Shown: one piece after another, positions 26,403 through 34,641 of the stretch
How positions within the stretch are numbered: the first letter of the stretch is position 1
Layout: each line of letters opens with the position of its first letter
DNA from: Pseudomonas sp. GM79
GTDB taxonomy: Bacteria; Pseudomonadota; Gammaproteobacteria; Pseudomonadales; Pseudomonadaceae
Length of the DNA: 64,000 bases
Assembly (NCBI RefSeq): GCF_000282495.1
Contig: NZ_AKJE01000109.1
Coordinates: forward strand, 1-64,000
Direction: 5' to 3'
Position numbers and translations under genes: made by a program
Notes under the pieces: generated by a model
Database searches by the model: none
Told to the model about the DNA's origin: nothing
What the model saw: the letters and a program-made list of their open reading frames with translations, nothing else

Positions 26403-27302
26403 ATGCAATCTACTTTCAGCAAAGGCGTCATATTTGCACTCTCCGCTGCGGCACTGAACGCAACGATCGGTGTACTCAGCAAAATACTCATGAGTAATGG
26501 TTTCACCGCTAGCAGTGTCGCTGTCATCAAGACCGTACTGGGTTGCGTGCTGCTCTCGATCTTATTGTTTTTCCTCAAGCGCCCGGCGGCGTCGACCAAA
26601 TGGACTCAGGCGGCCATCTGCGCATTCCTTGGCATCTTTGTGCTGTTCCATTTCGAAACGTCCGCCTATCGACACTACGCTGCGGCAGGTGTGGTGGTGG
26701 TGCTGATGGCCAGTGCCTCAATTTCCTCGATCATTCTGGGGCGCATTTTCCTCAAGGATGCCATCACCGCGAACGCTACCGTTGGCGCCGCACTGGCTAT
26801 CGCTGGGATCTCGGTGATCTTCGGCGGCGACCTGCAGCAGGGCTTTACCCTGCAAGGTGCTGCGCTCGCCTCCATGGCCGGCTCCGGCTATGGGGCCTTT
26901 TCGGTTGCCATGAAGCGTATGGGGGTGTCGGGGGGGCTGCACTTCACCCGACAATTGTTGTTCTTTGGCAGCCTGTACTTGCTGATGCCGGCTGCGGCCG
27001 ATGGTTTCGCGATGGGCGAGCTGTCGCCGCTGGCGATCGCCGCGCTGCTGGCGCTGGCCACGCTGCCGACAATCCTGGGCTTCTTCTGCACCACCAAGGC
27101 CATCGAGTATCTCAAGCCATCCCAAGTGCAAGCGCTGGAGCTGACCGAGCCACTGTTCGCCGCGCTGCTGGCGTTTGTGGCGCTCAACGAAGTACCGCGC
27201 GAAAGCCTGTACGCGGGAGCGGCACTGATCATCGTCGGCCTGTGTTTCTCCAATGAACTAATCCGCTTGGGCAGCAAAGCATCCGTCCCTTCGACCGAGT
27301 GA
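26403..27302 (+). CDS. EamA/DMT-family transporter
   Basis: 299 residues, ten predicted membrane helices as two EamA repeats (about 6-135 and 150-290). The second repeat has the typical PTILGFFCTTKAIEYLKPSQ and ALELTEPLFAALLAFVALNE. It likely exports a small metabolite or amino acid. The ATG at 26403 is the first before a membrane helix; the frame is open upstream to 26313 without a hydrophobic start. It follows the epimerase-like gene by 167 bases. Confidence 0.82.
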   Translation: MQSTFSKGVIFALSAAALNATIGVLSKILMSNGFTASSVAVIKTVLGCVLLSILLFFLKRPAASTKWTQAAICAFLGIFVLFHFETSAYRHYAAAGVVVVLMASASISSIILGRIFLKDAITANATVGAALAIAGISVIFGGDLQQGFTLQGAALASMAGSGYGAFSVAMKRMGVSGGLHFTRQLLFFGSLYLLMPAAADGFAMGELSPLAIAALLALATLPTILGFFCTTKAIEYLKPSQVQALELTEPLFAALLAFVALNEVPRESLYAGAALIIVGLCFSNELIRLGSKASVPSTE

Positions 27303-27553
27303 GCTATTTTCCACCACCGGCAGCTATGGGATGAAAGTCACCTCTGACGACTCGACTGCGTCGGCCAAAATTGCTTGCGGCACGGAACCTCTCATCTTTG
27401 GCATGTCCATTTTTCAAATGTTTAGCTTCGAAGCAGGAAAGGCGTCACTCTCGCGTCTCGACACGGCGAGACGTGTGAACTGCGGCAAGCGACGTTCCAA
27501 TAGGCCATTCGTCTCACCAGGGTCTGTTGACGTTTCGCTGCGAACCGCCGCGA
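27303..27553. other. Intergenic region, 251 bases, at the end of the GC-rich operon
   Basis: Converging 3' ends of the EamA gene and the SpeE-like gene. No terminator with a T-run and no repeat is evident. Base composition changes here from neighbouring DNA to the GC-rich operon. Confidence 0.3.
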
Positions 27554-29977
27554 TCAGGGAAATGCGACCGCCGCCGCGAGATACAGCAGTAACGCCAGCA
27601 GCAACACCACGGTGAAGCCCAGGTGGATCGCCAGCAGGGTCGCCAGCACGGCCGCTACCACCGATACGCTGGCGTTGACGCCCCAGGCGATCGGCACCAG
27701 TGCTTCGGCGCGCGCGGAGATGCGCGCGAGTCCGAGCGGAAACGGCATGCCCATGGCGAACGCCAGCGGCGCTACCAGCGCGGCGCAGATGCCGAACCTG
27801 GCGAGGGTCCGCACCGGCGCCAGCAGCTGGAACAACGGGGGCAGGGCGATCAGGTAGAGCAGGGCGATCACGCAGATCGCCAGGACTGGCCGCGCGAGCG
27901 GATGACGGGGCCCCACACCCGTTCCAATGTCCCCCCGCCGACGGCCGGAGTAACGGCTGCCGAGGCCAGCGAAGATCAGGAACGCGCTGAGCGTTACCGC
28001 CACCGAATACAACGGGTGGCTGAGGAAAAGGGTGAACTTCTGGATGAAGGCGATTTCCACGAACATGAAGGCGAAGCCGATGGCGGCGAAGTAGGACACG
28101 ACCCTGAGTTCGAACCTGGCCAAAGCCGCATTCTGAGAGCGCCGCTGCGCCACCCATAGCGGCGCCAGGATCAGCAGCACGGCGGCCACGCTGGATTGCA
28201 GCAGCGTGGCGATCAGCACCGGATAGCCCCACTCCAGCATTGACAGGCCGCCCTGTTCCTTCAGCGCCAGCAGTTCCTGCAGCGAGCGCCACTTGAAGAA
28301 ATGGAAGAAATACGGCCGGTCATCCATGGTCGGACGCACGTCGAACTTGTAGCGTGCCAGGAACTCCGCGCGCTCGCCGGACAGCAGGGCCTGCGCCGCT
28401 TCGAAGAACCAGGGCCGGTCGAGCAGGTTGTAGCGGTTCGCCTCGGCCACGGTCATCCCGGGGTAGTAGGCCAGGTCGAAGGAGCGCGCTCGGCAGAACT
28501 CCCGCAGCACGGCGATGCCAGCGTCGTCGAAATCCCTGTTGCTGACCAGCAGCGTCGCGGTCTTCCAGCCGCGGATCATGACGATGCGGCGCGCCGCGCT
28601 GGCCTGCCCGTCGCGCTCGATGGCTGCGGCCGCGGTGGCCAGCAGCCTGGGAACATCGCGGGGCGGCAGGGTGACCCAGCGGGTGATGGCCAACAGGCCA
28701 CCGGGCGCGAGATGGCGCAGGTACTCGGCGAAGGCGTCCACCGTGTACAGGTAGTTCTCGGACAGCGCATGCAGGCCGCCCGAGGCGGTGCCGAAGGAGT
28801 CCAGCAGGGCGATCTGGATCAGCTCGTAGGGTTCGCTGCGCGAAGCAACCAGGCCGCGCGCCTCGCCGATCAGCACACGGACGTTGGGCGCGCTGTACGG
28901 CTTGCCGGAGAAGTCGGCGAAGCGGCGCTGGACCAGATCGATCACCTGCGGGTTCAGTTCGATGGCATCCACCGCGCTGGCGCCGTGGTAGATCGCCTGC
29001 AGCACATCGGCACCGGCGCCGCTGCCCAGCACCAGCACGCGGGGTTGCCGCAGCAGGTGATAGGGCAGAGCCGAGGTCAGGTAGTCCAAGTAGGCGAGCG
29101 GTTCGCGGCGCCCGTCATAGCGGTTCAGCACGGAAAGGCCGTCGCCGTCGGTGAAGATGGCCAGTTGCGCGGGCGGTTCTTGCGTCGCGTTGAGACTCAG
29201 ACCCGGCGCGTGGTGCAGGGGAATGGTCGGGCTGTCGACGACCGTGAGCAGGCCCAGCGGACTCCAGGTCTGGGCGATTGCGTACGCATCCTTGATACGC
29301 AGCGTCTGGCTCAGTTCCTTGTACTCGGAGGGCGACAGGGCGATCCAGCGCTCTGGCACGCCGGCAGGCACCGCGACTGCCGCCGCCAGCAGCAACGGCG
29401 CGAGCCAGTGCCTATGCCCCGTGCAAGCCATGCCGGCCAGCGCCCCGGCGGCGATGCCGGTCCCGCCCAGCAGCCGCAGCGCATCGACGGGCGTCAAGGC
29501 GAACAGCGCGGCGACGATTGCCAGGCTGCCCACGCCGGCGCCGAGAATATCGAAGGCGTAGATCCGATGAATCTGTTCTTGAAAGCAGGTGAAGGTCAGG
29601 CAGATGCACACCGCCGCGCAGAAGAACGGCACGAACAGCAGCAGGTAGATCATCAGCAGGCGCGCCGACTGTCGCGCGTCCCAGAGGATCTCGAGGGGAT
29701 TGAACGGAACCTGCTGGGCCAGGCTGAAGCAGGCGATGGCGCTCAGCCCGAACAGCACCGCGCCACCAATGAACACTCCGTGGAAGCGCGGCGCCAGGAC
29801 AGGCCGCGCCAGCGCCACGGCGGTGCCGGCGGCGCCGTAGCCGAGCAGCGCGACGCTGATCATCATGTAGGCGAAATGGTGCCACTGGATGATCGAAAGC
29901 ATCCGCAGCAGCAGCACCTCATAGCCGAGCGCGGAGGCAGACAGCAGCGCCAGGGCGAGCAGCGGCGGCGAATGCAT
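27554..29977 (-). CDS. Polytopic membrane protein with a spermidine-synthase-like SAM-binding domain
   Basis: 807 residues. Seven or so helices (about 5-205) precede a soluble domain with SAM/decarboxylated-SAM motif PRVLVLGSGAGADVLQ (about 312-327) and ELNPQVIDLVQRRF, and about seven more helices follow (about 575-805). The position of the aminopropyltransferase catalytic aspartate is not conserved: the motif reads IALLDSFGTASGG. So it is SpeE-like but probably not a normal spermidine synthase. GGAGGCG precedes the ATG at 29977; the gene begins two bases after the methyltransferase stop, an operon. The DNA is visibly richer in GC than neighbours, suggesting transfer. Function unknown. Confidence 0.78.
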   Translation of the reverse strand: MHSPPLLALALLSASALGYEVLLLRMLSIIQWHHFAYMMISVALLGYGAAGTAVALARPVLAPRFHGVFIGGAVLFGLSAIACFSLAQQVPFNPLEILWDARQSARLLMIYLLLFVPFFCAAVCICLTFTCFQEQIHRIYAFDILGAGVGSLAIVAALFALTPVDALRLLGGTGIAAGALAGMACTGHRHWLAPLLLAAAVAVPAGVPERWIALSPSEYKELSQTLRIKDAYAIAQTWSPLGLLTVVDSPTIPLHHAPGLSLNATQEPPAQLAIFTDGDGLSVLNRYDGRREPLAYLDYLTSALPYHLLRQPRVLVLGSGAGADVLQAIYHGASAVDAIELNPQVIDLVQRRFADFSGKPYSAPNVRVLIGEARGLVASRSEPYELIQIALLDSFGTASGGLHALSENYLYTVDAFAEYLRHLAPGGLLAITRWVTLPPRDVPRLLATAAAAIERDGQASAARRIVMIRGWKTATLLVSNRDFDDAGIAVLREFCRARSFDLAYYPGMTVAEANRYNLLDRPWFFEAAQALLSGERAEFLARYKFDVRPTMDDRPYFFHFFKWRSLQELLALKEQGGLSMLEWGYPVLIATLLQSSVAAVLLILAPLWVAQRRSQNAALARFELRVVSYFAAIGFAFMFVEIAFIQKFTLFLSHPLYSVAVTLSAFLIFAGLGSRYSGRRRGDIGTGVGPRHPLARPVLAICVIALLYLIALPPLFQLLAPVRTLARFGICAALVAPLAFAMGMPFPLGLARISARAEALVPIAWGVNASVSVVAAVLATLLAIHLGFTVVLLLALLLYLAAAVAFP

Positions 29978-29979
29978 GC

Positions 29980-30723
29980 TCAATCGCCTCCGGCCAGAGG
30001 CACGAAGCGCACAGGCAGCACCTGCCGGGTGGACACGCTGCCATCGCCGGCCTTCTCGATCAGCAGCAGGTACTGGATCATGAACGGCGCGCCGACCGGG
30101 ATTACCATCCGTCCGCCGGCCTTGAGCTGGGCGATCAGTGGCGGCGGCACATGACTGGCGGCGGCAGTGACGAGGATGGCGTCATAAGGTCCGTGCTCGG
30201 GCCAGCCGTGGTACCCATCACCCAGCCGGGTCTGCACCTTCGCATATCCCAGCCGGCCCAGGCGCTCACCGGCCTGTACTGCCAGCGGCTCGATGATCTC
30301 CATCGTGTAGACCGCCTGCGCCAGCTCGGCGAGGATCGCCGCCTGGTAGCCCGAGCCAGTGCCGATCTCGAGTACCACGTCGCCGGGCCCGACCTGCGTC
30401 AGGTCGGTCATCAGGGCGACGATGTAAGGCTGGGAGATGGTCTGGCCGTAGCCGATCGGCAGCGGGCGATTCTCGTAGGCGTAGGGCACCTCGTCGGGCG
30501 GGACGAACTTATGTCGTGGCACCTTGGCCATCGCGGCCATCACCGGCGCGGCAAACTCGACCCTGTCGGTTTCGTCGCGGGTGACGGACGACATGTTGGT
30601 GATCTCCCGCACCATGGCGTCGCGCAACGGCGCGAACGGATCGTCGGCATGCAGGCCGGCGGATGCCAGCGCCAGAGCGATGGCAGGCGCCAGGATGCGC
30701 GTCAGGAGCATCACCGGCTTCAC
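29980..30723 (-). CDS. pcm: Protein-L-isoaspartate O-methyltransferase with signal peptide
   Basis: 247 residues from a GTG at 30723 preceded by GGAGGAG. Residues 5-26 form a Sec-type signal peptide (LLTRILAPAIALALASAG, cleavage after LHA). The mature part is a typical PIMT: KVPRHKFVPP, GQTISQPYIVALM (93-105), SAM motif VVLEIGTGSGYQAAILAEL (117-135) and GRMVIPVG. PIMT uses SAM to repair isoaspartyl residues. Most bacterial Pcm is cytosolic, and SAM is not known to be present in the periplasm, so the signal peptide is notable. It is the first gene of an operon with a SAM-domain membrane protein. MITE copy 2 lies about 100 bases upstream. Confidence 0.87.
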   Translation of the reverse strand: MKPVMLLTRILAPAIALALASAGLHADDPFAPLRDAMVREITNMSSVTRDETDRVEFAAPVMAAMAKVPRHKFVPPDEVPYAYENRPLPIGYGQTISQPYIVALMTDLTQVGPGDVVLEIGTGSGYQAAILAELAQAVYTMEIIEPLAVQAGERLGRLGYAKVQTRLGDGYHGWPEHGPYDAILVTAAASHVPPPLIAQLKAGGRMVIPVGAPFMIQYLLLIEKAGDGSVSTRQVLPVRFVPLAGGD

Positions 30724-30825
30724 AATGACTCCTCCGCCTGAGGAATAGTCGAATCGTATGGCCGGCGGGCTGGCTCGGCAAGCACGGGGGCGCTGATACA
30801 AAAGTGAATGCGATTGTCAGCTAGT

Positions 30826-31011
30826 GGCCGATTCTGTTGAAAAAGTCGGTCCTTCCAGACTGCCCGCATACAGACTGCTGAAAAAAGCCTTTTTGGGCGC
30901 AGCTACGCGAAATCCGAGCCCGAAACCCTCTACTCAAAGTAAAGATTTCAATCTCAAGCGTGTACTTTTCTGACGTGGAAACCAGGGCCGACTTTTTCAA
31001 CAGAATCGGCC
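30826..31011. repeat. MITE-like element, copy 2, 186 bp with 24-bp perfect terminal inverted repeats
   Basis: Left end 30826-30849 and right end 30988-31011 are perfect inverted repeats. Length equals copy 1 exactly. At position 24 of the repeat both arms differ from copy 1 in a paired way (A in both arms of copy 1, G in both arms here). Interior blocks match copy 1 (GCAGCTACGCGAAATC, GTGGAAACC). It lies in the upstream region of the pcm operon and could affect its promoter. Confidence 0.8.
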
Positions 31012-31310
31012 AGAAGTGGTCAGATATCGCAGTCGTCAAAGAAACTTTTAGTACGGAGTCCTGACTCATCGTCCGTCTATTGTGCGAGCCCCGGTCGGGC
31101 TTTCAAGAATGGTGCACCACATTTTATGAAGCAGATTTGACCTACGAACTGTTGCTCGTAAAACCAATTCACGATGACTAAGCTTGAAAGTCCGCTTCGG
31201 GTTGTGGATTCCTGCCTCTCGCGATTGCTTGACTCGTAGAGTGTTGAAGGAAGAGATTTGCAAAAAATATTCGTCATTTACATGTACCTTCCAGCAGCAA
31301 AGGACGCTTT
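31012..31310. other. Intergenic region with repeat tail and lipoprotein promoter
   Basis: 31012-31055 carries AGAAGTGGTCAGATATCGCA, the inverted counterpart of the TGACCACT-CCTGGCC flank of MITE copy 1. The remainder leads to the lipoprotein gene. No gene seen. Confidence 0.35.
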
Positions 31311-31916
31311 ATGAGAACCCCGCTACTCGCCCTTACCCTCGCAGCTCTATTGAGCGCATGCGCAATCCCTTACGAAACCCCGGAAGCCCGCGCCAATATT
31401 GAACGCGATCTGAAGCTCAGCGCAGACGAAATCGTCACTATCACCGAAACCAACTGGTGCTTATCTCCCTATGGTGATTTGCAAGTGTGCAGACCCAAGC
31501 AAGGCCTGGGTGTGCTGACCAAGAGCAAGCTAGTGCTGGCCTTCTATAAGGGCGGCATCTACCAGCAAGCTGAAGTCATCAACGCCAGCGATGTGCAGTG
31601 TGCCCACCTGCAAAGTGGCAGAGCCGCAGCCGATACCTTCTACCTATTCAGTGAACGTTGGGCCGCCATGCTGGCGCCAATTACCGTGGGAGGTGCCTTG
31701 GCCCTCGACAAGAAAGCCCAGTTCCTGAGCGTGCTAGTGCCGCCAAACACTGAGAGCTTTACGGCTGCGCAAGGAAATTTTATTCAGGTCACCGATCGCA
31801 AGAATTACTCGGCTGTGGCGGTACCAGGTACCAAAACCTATGTAGGAACCAGCGAGAGTATTCGCCAGATTTTTAATCCGTGTACGCAGGGAAAGAATCG
31901 CTCAGCCGCATCCTGA
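31311..31916 (+). CDS. Lipoprotein, paralogue of the lipoprotein at 20030-20626
   Basis: 201 residues. Signal peptide with LSAC and lipidated C17. IPYETPEARANIERDLKLS, LSPYGDLQVCRPKQGLGVL, YQQAEVINASDVQCAHLQSG, FYLFSERWAAMLAP and IFNPCTQG line up in order with blocks of the 20030-20626 protein. This copy has an additional cysteine pair (NWCLSPYGDLQVC) absent from the other. AAAGGA lies before the ATG at 31311. No known function; probably a periplasm-facing lipoprotein of a small Pseudomonas family. Confidence 0.76.
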   Translation: MRTPLLALTLAALLSACAIPYETPEARANIERDLKLSADEIVTITETNWCLSPYGDLQVCRPKQGLGVLTKSKLVLAFYKGGIYQQAEVINASDVQCAHLQSGRAAADTFYLFSERWAAMLAPITVGGALALDKKAQFLSVLVPPNTESFTAAQGNFIQVTDRKNYSAVAVPGTKTYVGTSESIRQIFNPCTQGKNRSAAS

Positions 31917-32145
31917 GTCCTGACCTGACCTTTCGAGTGAAACAGTCCCAGCAGCAATTGAAGCGCAAGTAGTTCAATGCAAGCCCGATGCGCCGGGCCT
32001 GTCGAGAGCCGACAGTTACAGAGACAATGAAAAAGAAGGGCTGCATTGGGTCGTTTTCAGCCGGTCGCGACAGGCTGAAATCGGCCAAATGCAGACGTTC
32101 GCCGTTGGCTCCTTACACCCCGAAAGGGGGACATTCCACCAGGAA

Positions 32146-32481
32146 TCAAACCTTATTTTTGCCCAATGAATCGGCCCATTTATTGGCGAATCTATACAGA
32201 GGGAAGAACGACTCCGAAAGCTCCATACCCAGTGGAGTGAGCCCGTAACCGCCCTCGTTTGACTCGATGAAACCTGCCCCACGAAGTTCGTTGACCCTAC
32301 TTTGCAAGACAGTGGGCGAGATATCGCCACACGCGCTTCGCAGTGCACGGGAACTGAGTGAACCGTGCTGAAGCTCCCAAAGGATCCTCAACGCCCATTT
32401 CTGTCCGAGCACATCCAAAAGCGCCATGATTGGGCGACGCCCACTCATCATTTGCAATCCCAAGCTTTGATCATCATTCAT
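32146..32481 (-). CDS. HxlR-family transcriptional regulator
   Basis: 111 residues, one winged-helix domain: VLGQKWALRILWELQHGSLS, ISPTVLQSRVNELRGAGFIE and GYGLTPLGMEL are the family signatures. The N-terminal cysteine used for aldehyde sensing in YodB/HxlR-type members is not obvious. It is divergent from an AhpD-like gene with 73 bases between and a perfect dyad at 32510-32531, so it is the likely regulator of that gene and of itself. Confidence 0.87.
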   Translation of the reverse strand: MNDDQSLGLQMMSGRRPIMALLDVLGQKWALRILWELQHGSLSSRALRSACGDISPTVLQSRVNELRGAGFIESNEGGYGLTPLGMELSESFFPLYRFANKWADSLGKNKV

Positions 32482-32509
32482 GCATATGGCCCTTGCTCGC
32501 TACAGATAA

Positions 32510-32531
32510 TGTAGCAAATACTAGCGCTACA
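32510..32531. promoter_or_regulatory. Perfect dyad, probable HxlR operator
   Basis: TGTAGC (32510-32515) and GCTACA (32526-32531) are perfect inverted repeats separated by ten bases, in the gap between the divergent HxlR gene and the AhpD-like gene. HxlR proteins bind as dimers to dyads of this spacing. A second, smaller dyad (CTACA-gataa-TGTAG) overlaps at about 32500-32514. Confidence 0.55.
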
Positions 32532-32554
32532 CATTTGATAGCGAAGGGTACATC

Positions 32555-33130
32555 ATGGCTCGAATCAAAACACTCGAAAAACCCTACACGGAAGGCCTCC
32601 AGGCGACGTTCGACAAAATAATGGGAGAGGGCGTCCCACCACTGTTGTTGTTCACCACCATCGCCACCAGCGAAAGGGCATGGCGGAAGTTCACGGCTGG
32701 TTCACTGCTGGATGGAAACCTGCTGACGCTTCGTCAGCGGGAGCTAATCATCAATAGGGTCTGCGCACTTACCGGATGCGAATATGAGTGGGGTGTGCAC
32801 GTTATGGCTTTCGCAGAGCGGGCCGGATTGACGAGAGACGATATCGGGCACACCTTGGATTATCCGCTCCGGGCGGAGCACTGGACGGAGGAAGAGGCGG
32901 TGCTGCTGGCTACTATTGATGCCCTGCACAATCGCGCTACCTTGACTGAAGCGGAATTTCAGGCCACTCGACGATACCTCGATGACGATCAAATCCTTGA
33001 ACTGCTGATGCTGGCGGGCTTCTATCGAACGGTATCGTATATCGCCAATAGCCTGACCCTTGCCCTTGAACCAAACGCGGCGAGATTCCGTGATTTTCGG
33101 CATGAAGCAGCGCAATCATCTGCCACGTGA
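32555..33130 (+). CDS. Carboxymuconolactone decarboxylase/AhpD-like protein
   Basis: 191 residues, all helical. The redox or proton-relay motif is in NRVCALTGCEYEWGVHVMAF, with C-x4-C-x2-E-x3-H-like spacing as in AhpD-type proteins. Such proteins act as peroxide- or quinone-detoxifying enzymes or as lactone decarboxylases. It is divergent from the HxlR regulator and alone in its unit. Specific substrate not deducible. Confidence 0.82.
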   Translation: MARIKTLEKPYTEGLQATFDKIMGEGVPPLLLFTTIATSERAWRKFTAGSLLDGNLLTLRQRELIINRVCALTGCEYEWGVHVMAFAERAGLTRDDIGHTLDYPLRAEHWTEEEAVLLATIDALHNRATLTEAEFQATRRYLDDDQILELLMLAGFYRTVSYIANSLTLALEPNAARFRDFRHEAAQSSAT

Positions 33131-33336
33131 AAGGCTTCGTTGGAAACCTTTTCTGATAGCGCTTAAGGACGCACGTGTCAGTAAGACGCGTGCACGGGCT
33201 TTCCCTTATGGTTTTAACATGACGTCCGGGCGACCAGCGTCATATTCGTCGAAGATCAGCGCCATCGGCCGGCAGTGCCCAGGGCTGGATGCCTTCCCAG
33301 AATTCACAAGTTCGGTGCTGCGGGCAAGATGAGGGC

Positions 33337-34470
33337 TTAGTTAACCATCACCTCGTCCAGTGCCTGCTCGAGGGTGCTGACCGTGCGCTCGATATTGTGC
33401 AGCTTTTCAAGTCCGAACAGACCGATGCGGAAGGTCTGGAAGTCGGCCGGCTCGTCGCATTGCAACGGCACTCCGGCGGCGATCTGTAGGCCGTGGTTGG
33501 CAAATTTCTTACCGCTCTTGATGTCGGCATCATCGGTGTAGCTCACCACTACGCCAGGGGCCTGAAAGCCGGCTGCGGCCACGCTTTTGATGCCTTTGCC
33601 GGTCAACATTGCGCGCACCCGATCGCCCAGAGCCTGTTGTTCGCCGCGGACCTTGTCGAAACCGTAGGCTTGCGTCTCTTTCATCACGTCGTTAAATCGT
33701 GCGAGGGAATCGCTGGGCATGGTCGCATGGTAGGCATGTCCGCCCTGTTCGTAGGCCTGCATGATCTGAAGCCACTTTTTCAGGTCGCAGGCGAAGCTGC
33801 TGCTCTGCGTCTGTTCGATGCGCTCGAAGGCCAAAGAACTGAGCATCACCAGGGCGCAGCAAGGGGAGGCGCTCCAGCCTTTCTGCGGTGCGCTGATCAG
33901 CAGGTCGACTGCGCATTTCTGCATATCAACCCAAAGCGTGCCTGAGGCGATGCAGTCCAGCACGAACAGGCCACCCGCCGCATGCACGGCGTCGCCGACG
34001 GCCCGCAGGTACTCGTCGGGCAGGATAATCCCTGATGAGGTTTCAACGTGGGGGGCGAAGACAATCTGCGGCTTCTGCGCGTGAATGGCTGCCAGCACTT
34101 CGTCCAGAGGGGGTGGGGCGTAGGCAGCCTGGCGACCAGTGTCGACCGGTCGGGCTTTCAGCACCGTGGTGGCCGCCGGGATGTTGCCAATCTCAAGGAT
34201 CTGGCTCCAGCGATAACTGAACCAGCCGTTGCGTATCACCAGGCATTGCTGGTCGGTGGCAAACTGTCGCGCCACCGCTTCCATGCCGAATGTGCCGCTG
34301 CCCGGCACCACCGCAACAGCCTGGGCGTTGTAGACCTGTTTCAGGGTCCTGGAAATGTTCTTCATCACGCCTTGAAATGACTGCGACATGTGGTTGAGCG
34401 AGCGGTCGGTGTAGACCACTGAGTACTCGAGCAGCCCCTCGGGATCGATACTGGGATATAGCTTTGACAT
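33337..34470 (-). CDS. Class V PLP-dependent aminotransferase
   Basis: 377 residues. PLP lysine K197 in SAPQKGWSASP, cofactor aspartate D172 in FVLDCIASG, and GSGTFGMEAVARQF binding the phosphate. The overall pattern is that of alanine-glyoxylate / serine-pyruvate / 2-aminoethylphosphonate aminotransferases. No phosphonate genes are nearby, so the amino donor and acceptor are open. It lies 171 bases downstream of a co-directional LysR gene. AGGAGT precedes the ATG at 34470. Confidence 0.82.
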   Translation of the reverse strand: MSKLYPSIDPEGLLEYSVVYTDRSLNHMSQSFQGVMKNISRTLKQVYNAQAVAVVPGSGTFGMEAVARQFATDQQCLVIRNGWFSYRWSQILEIGNIPAATTVLKARPVDTGRQAAYAPPPLDEVLAAIHAQKPQIVFAPHVETSSGIILPDEYLRAVGDAVHAAGGLFVLDCIASGTLWVDMQKCAVDLLISAPQKGWSASPCCALVMLSSLAFERIEQTQSSSFACDLKKWLQIMQAYEQGGHAYHATMPSDSLARFNDVMKETQAYGFDKVRGEQQALGDRVRAMLTGKGIKSVAAAGFQAPGVVVSYTDDADIKSGKKFANHGLQIAAGVPLQCDEPADFQTFRIGLFGLEKLHNIERTVSTLEQALDEVMVN

Positions 34471-34641
34471 GGAGTGACTCCTTTGGCAGAGATCTCAGTG
34501 GTATCGACCCTGCCCTAAGCCTTGGCAAATGACAAGATTGCTCGGGATTGAATTGCGACTTCTGTCGAGCGGCTGGCATCATCAGGTCGATTACTGGACG
34601 TAGCAATGCTCGCAGGTGGCTGCAATGGCAGTCCGCTTGTT

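Noticed and set aside
28301..30154. 617-residue open frame on the plus strand opposite the SpeE-like gene
   Set aside because: No ribosome-binding site, no domain, Gln/Arg/His-rich. The minus-strand frame encodes recognisable membrane and SAM-binding motifs.
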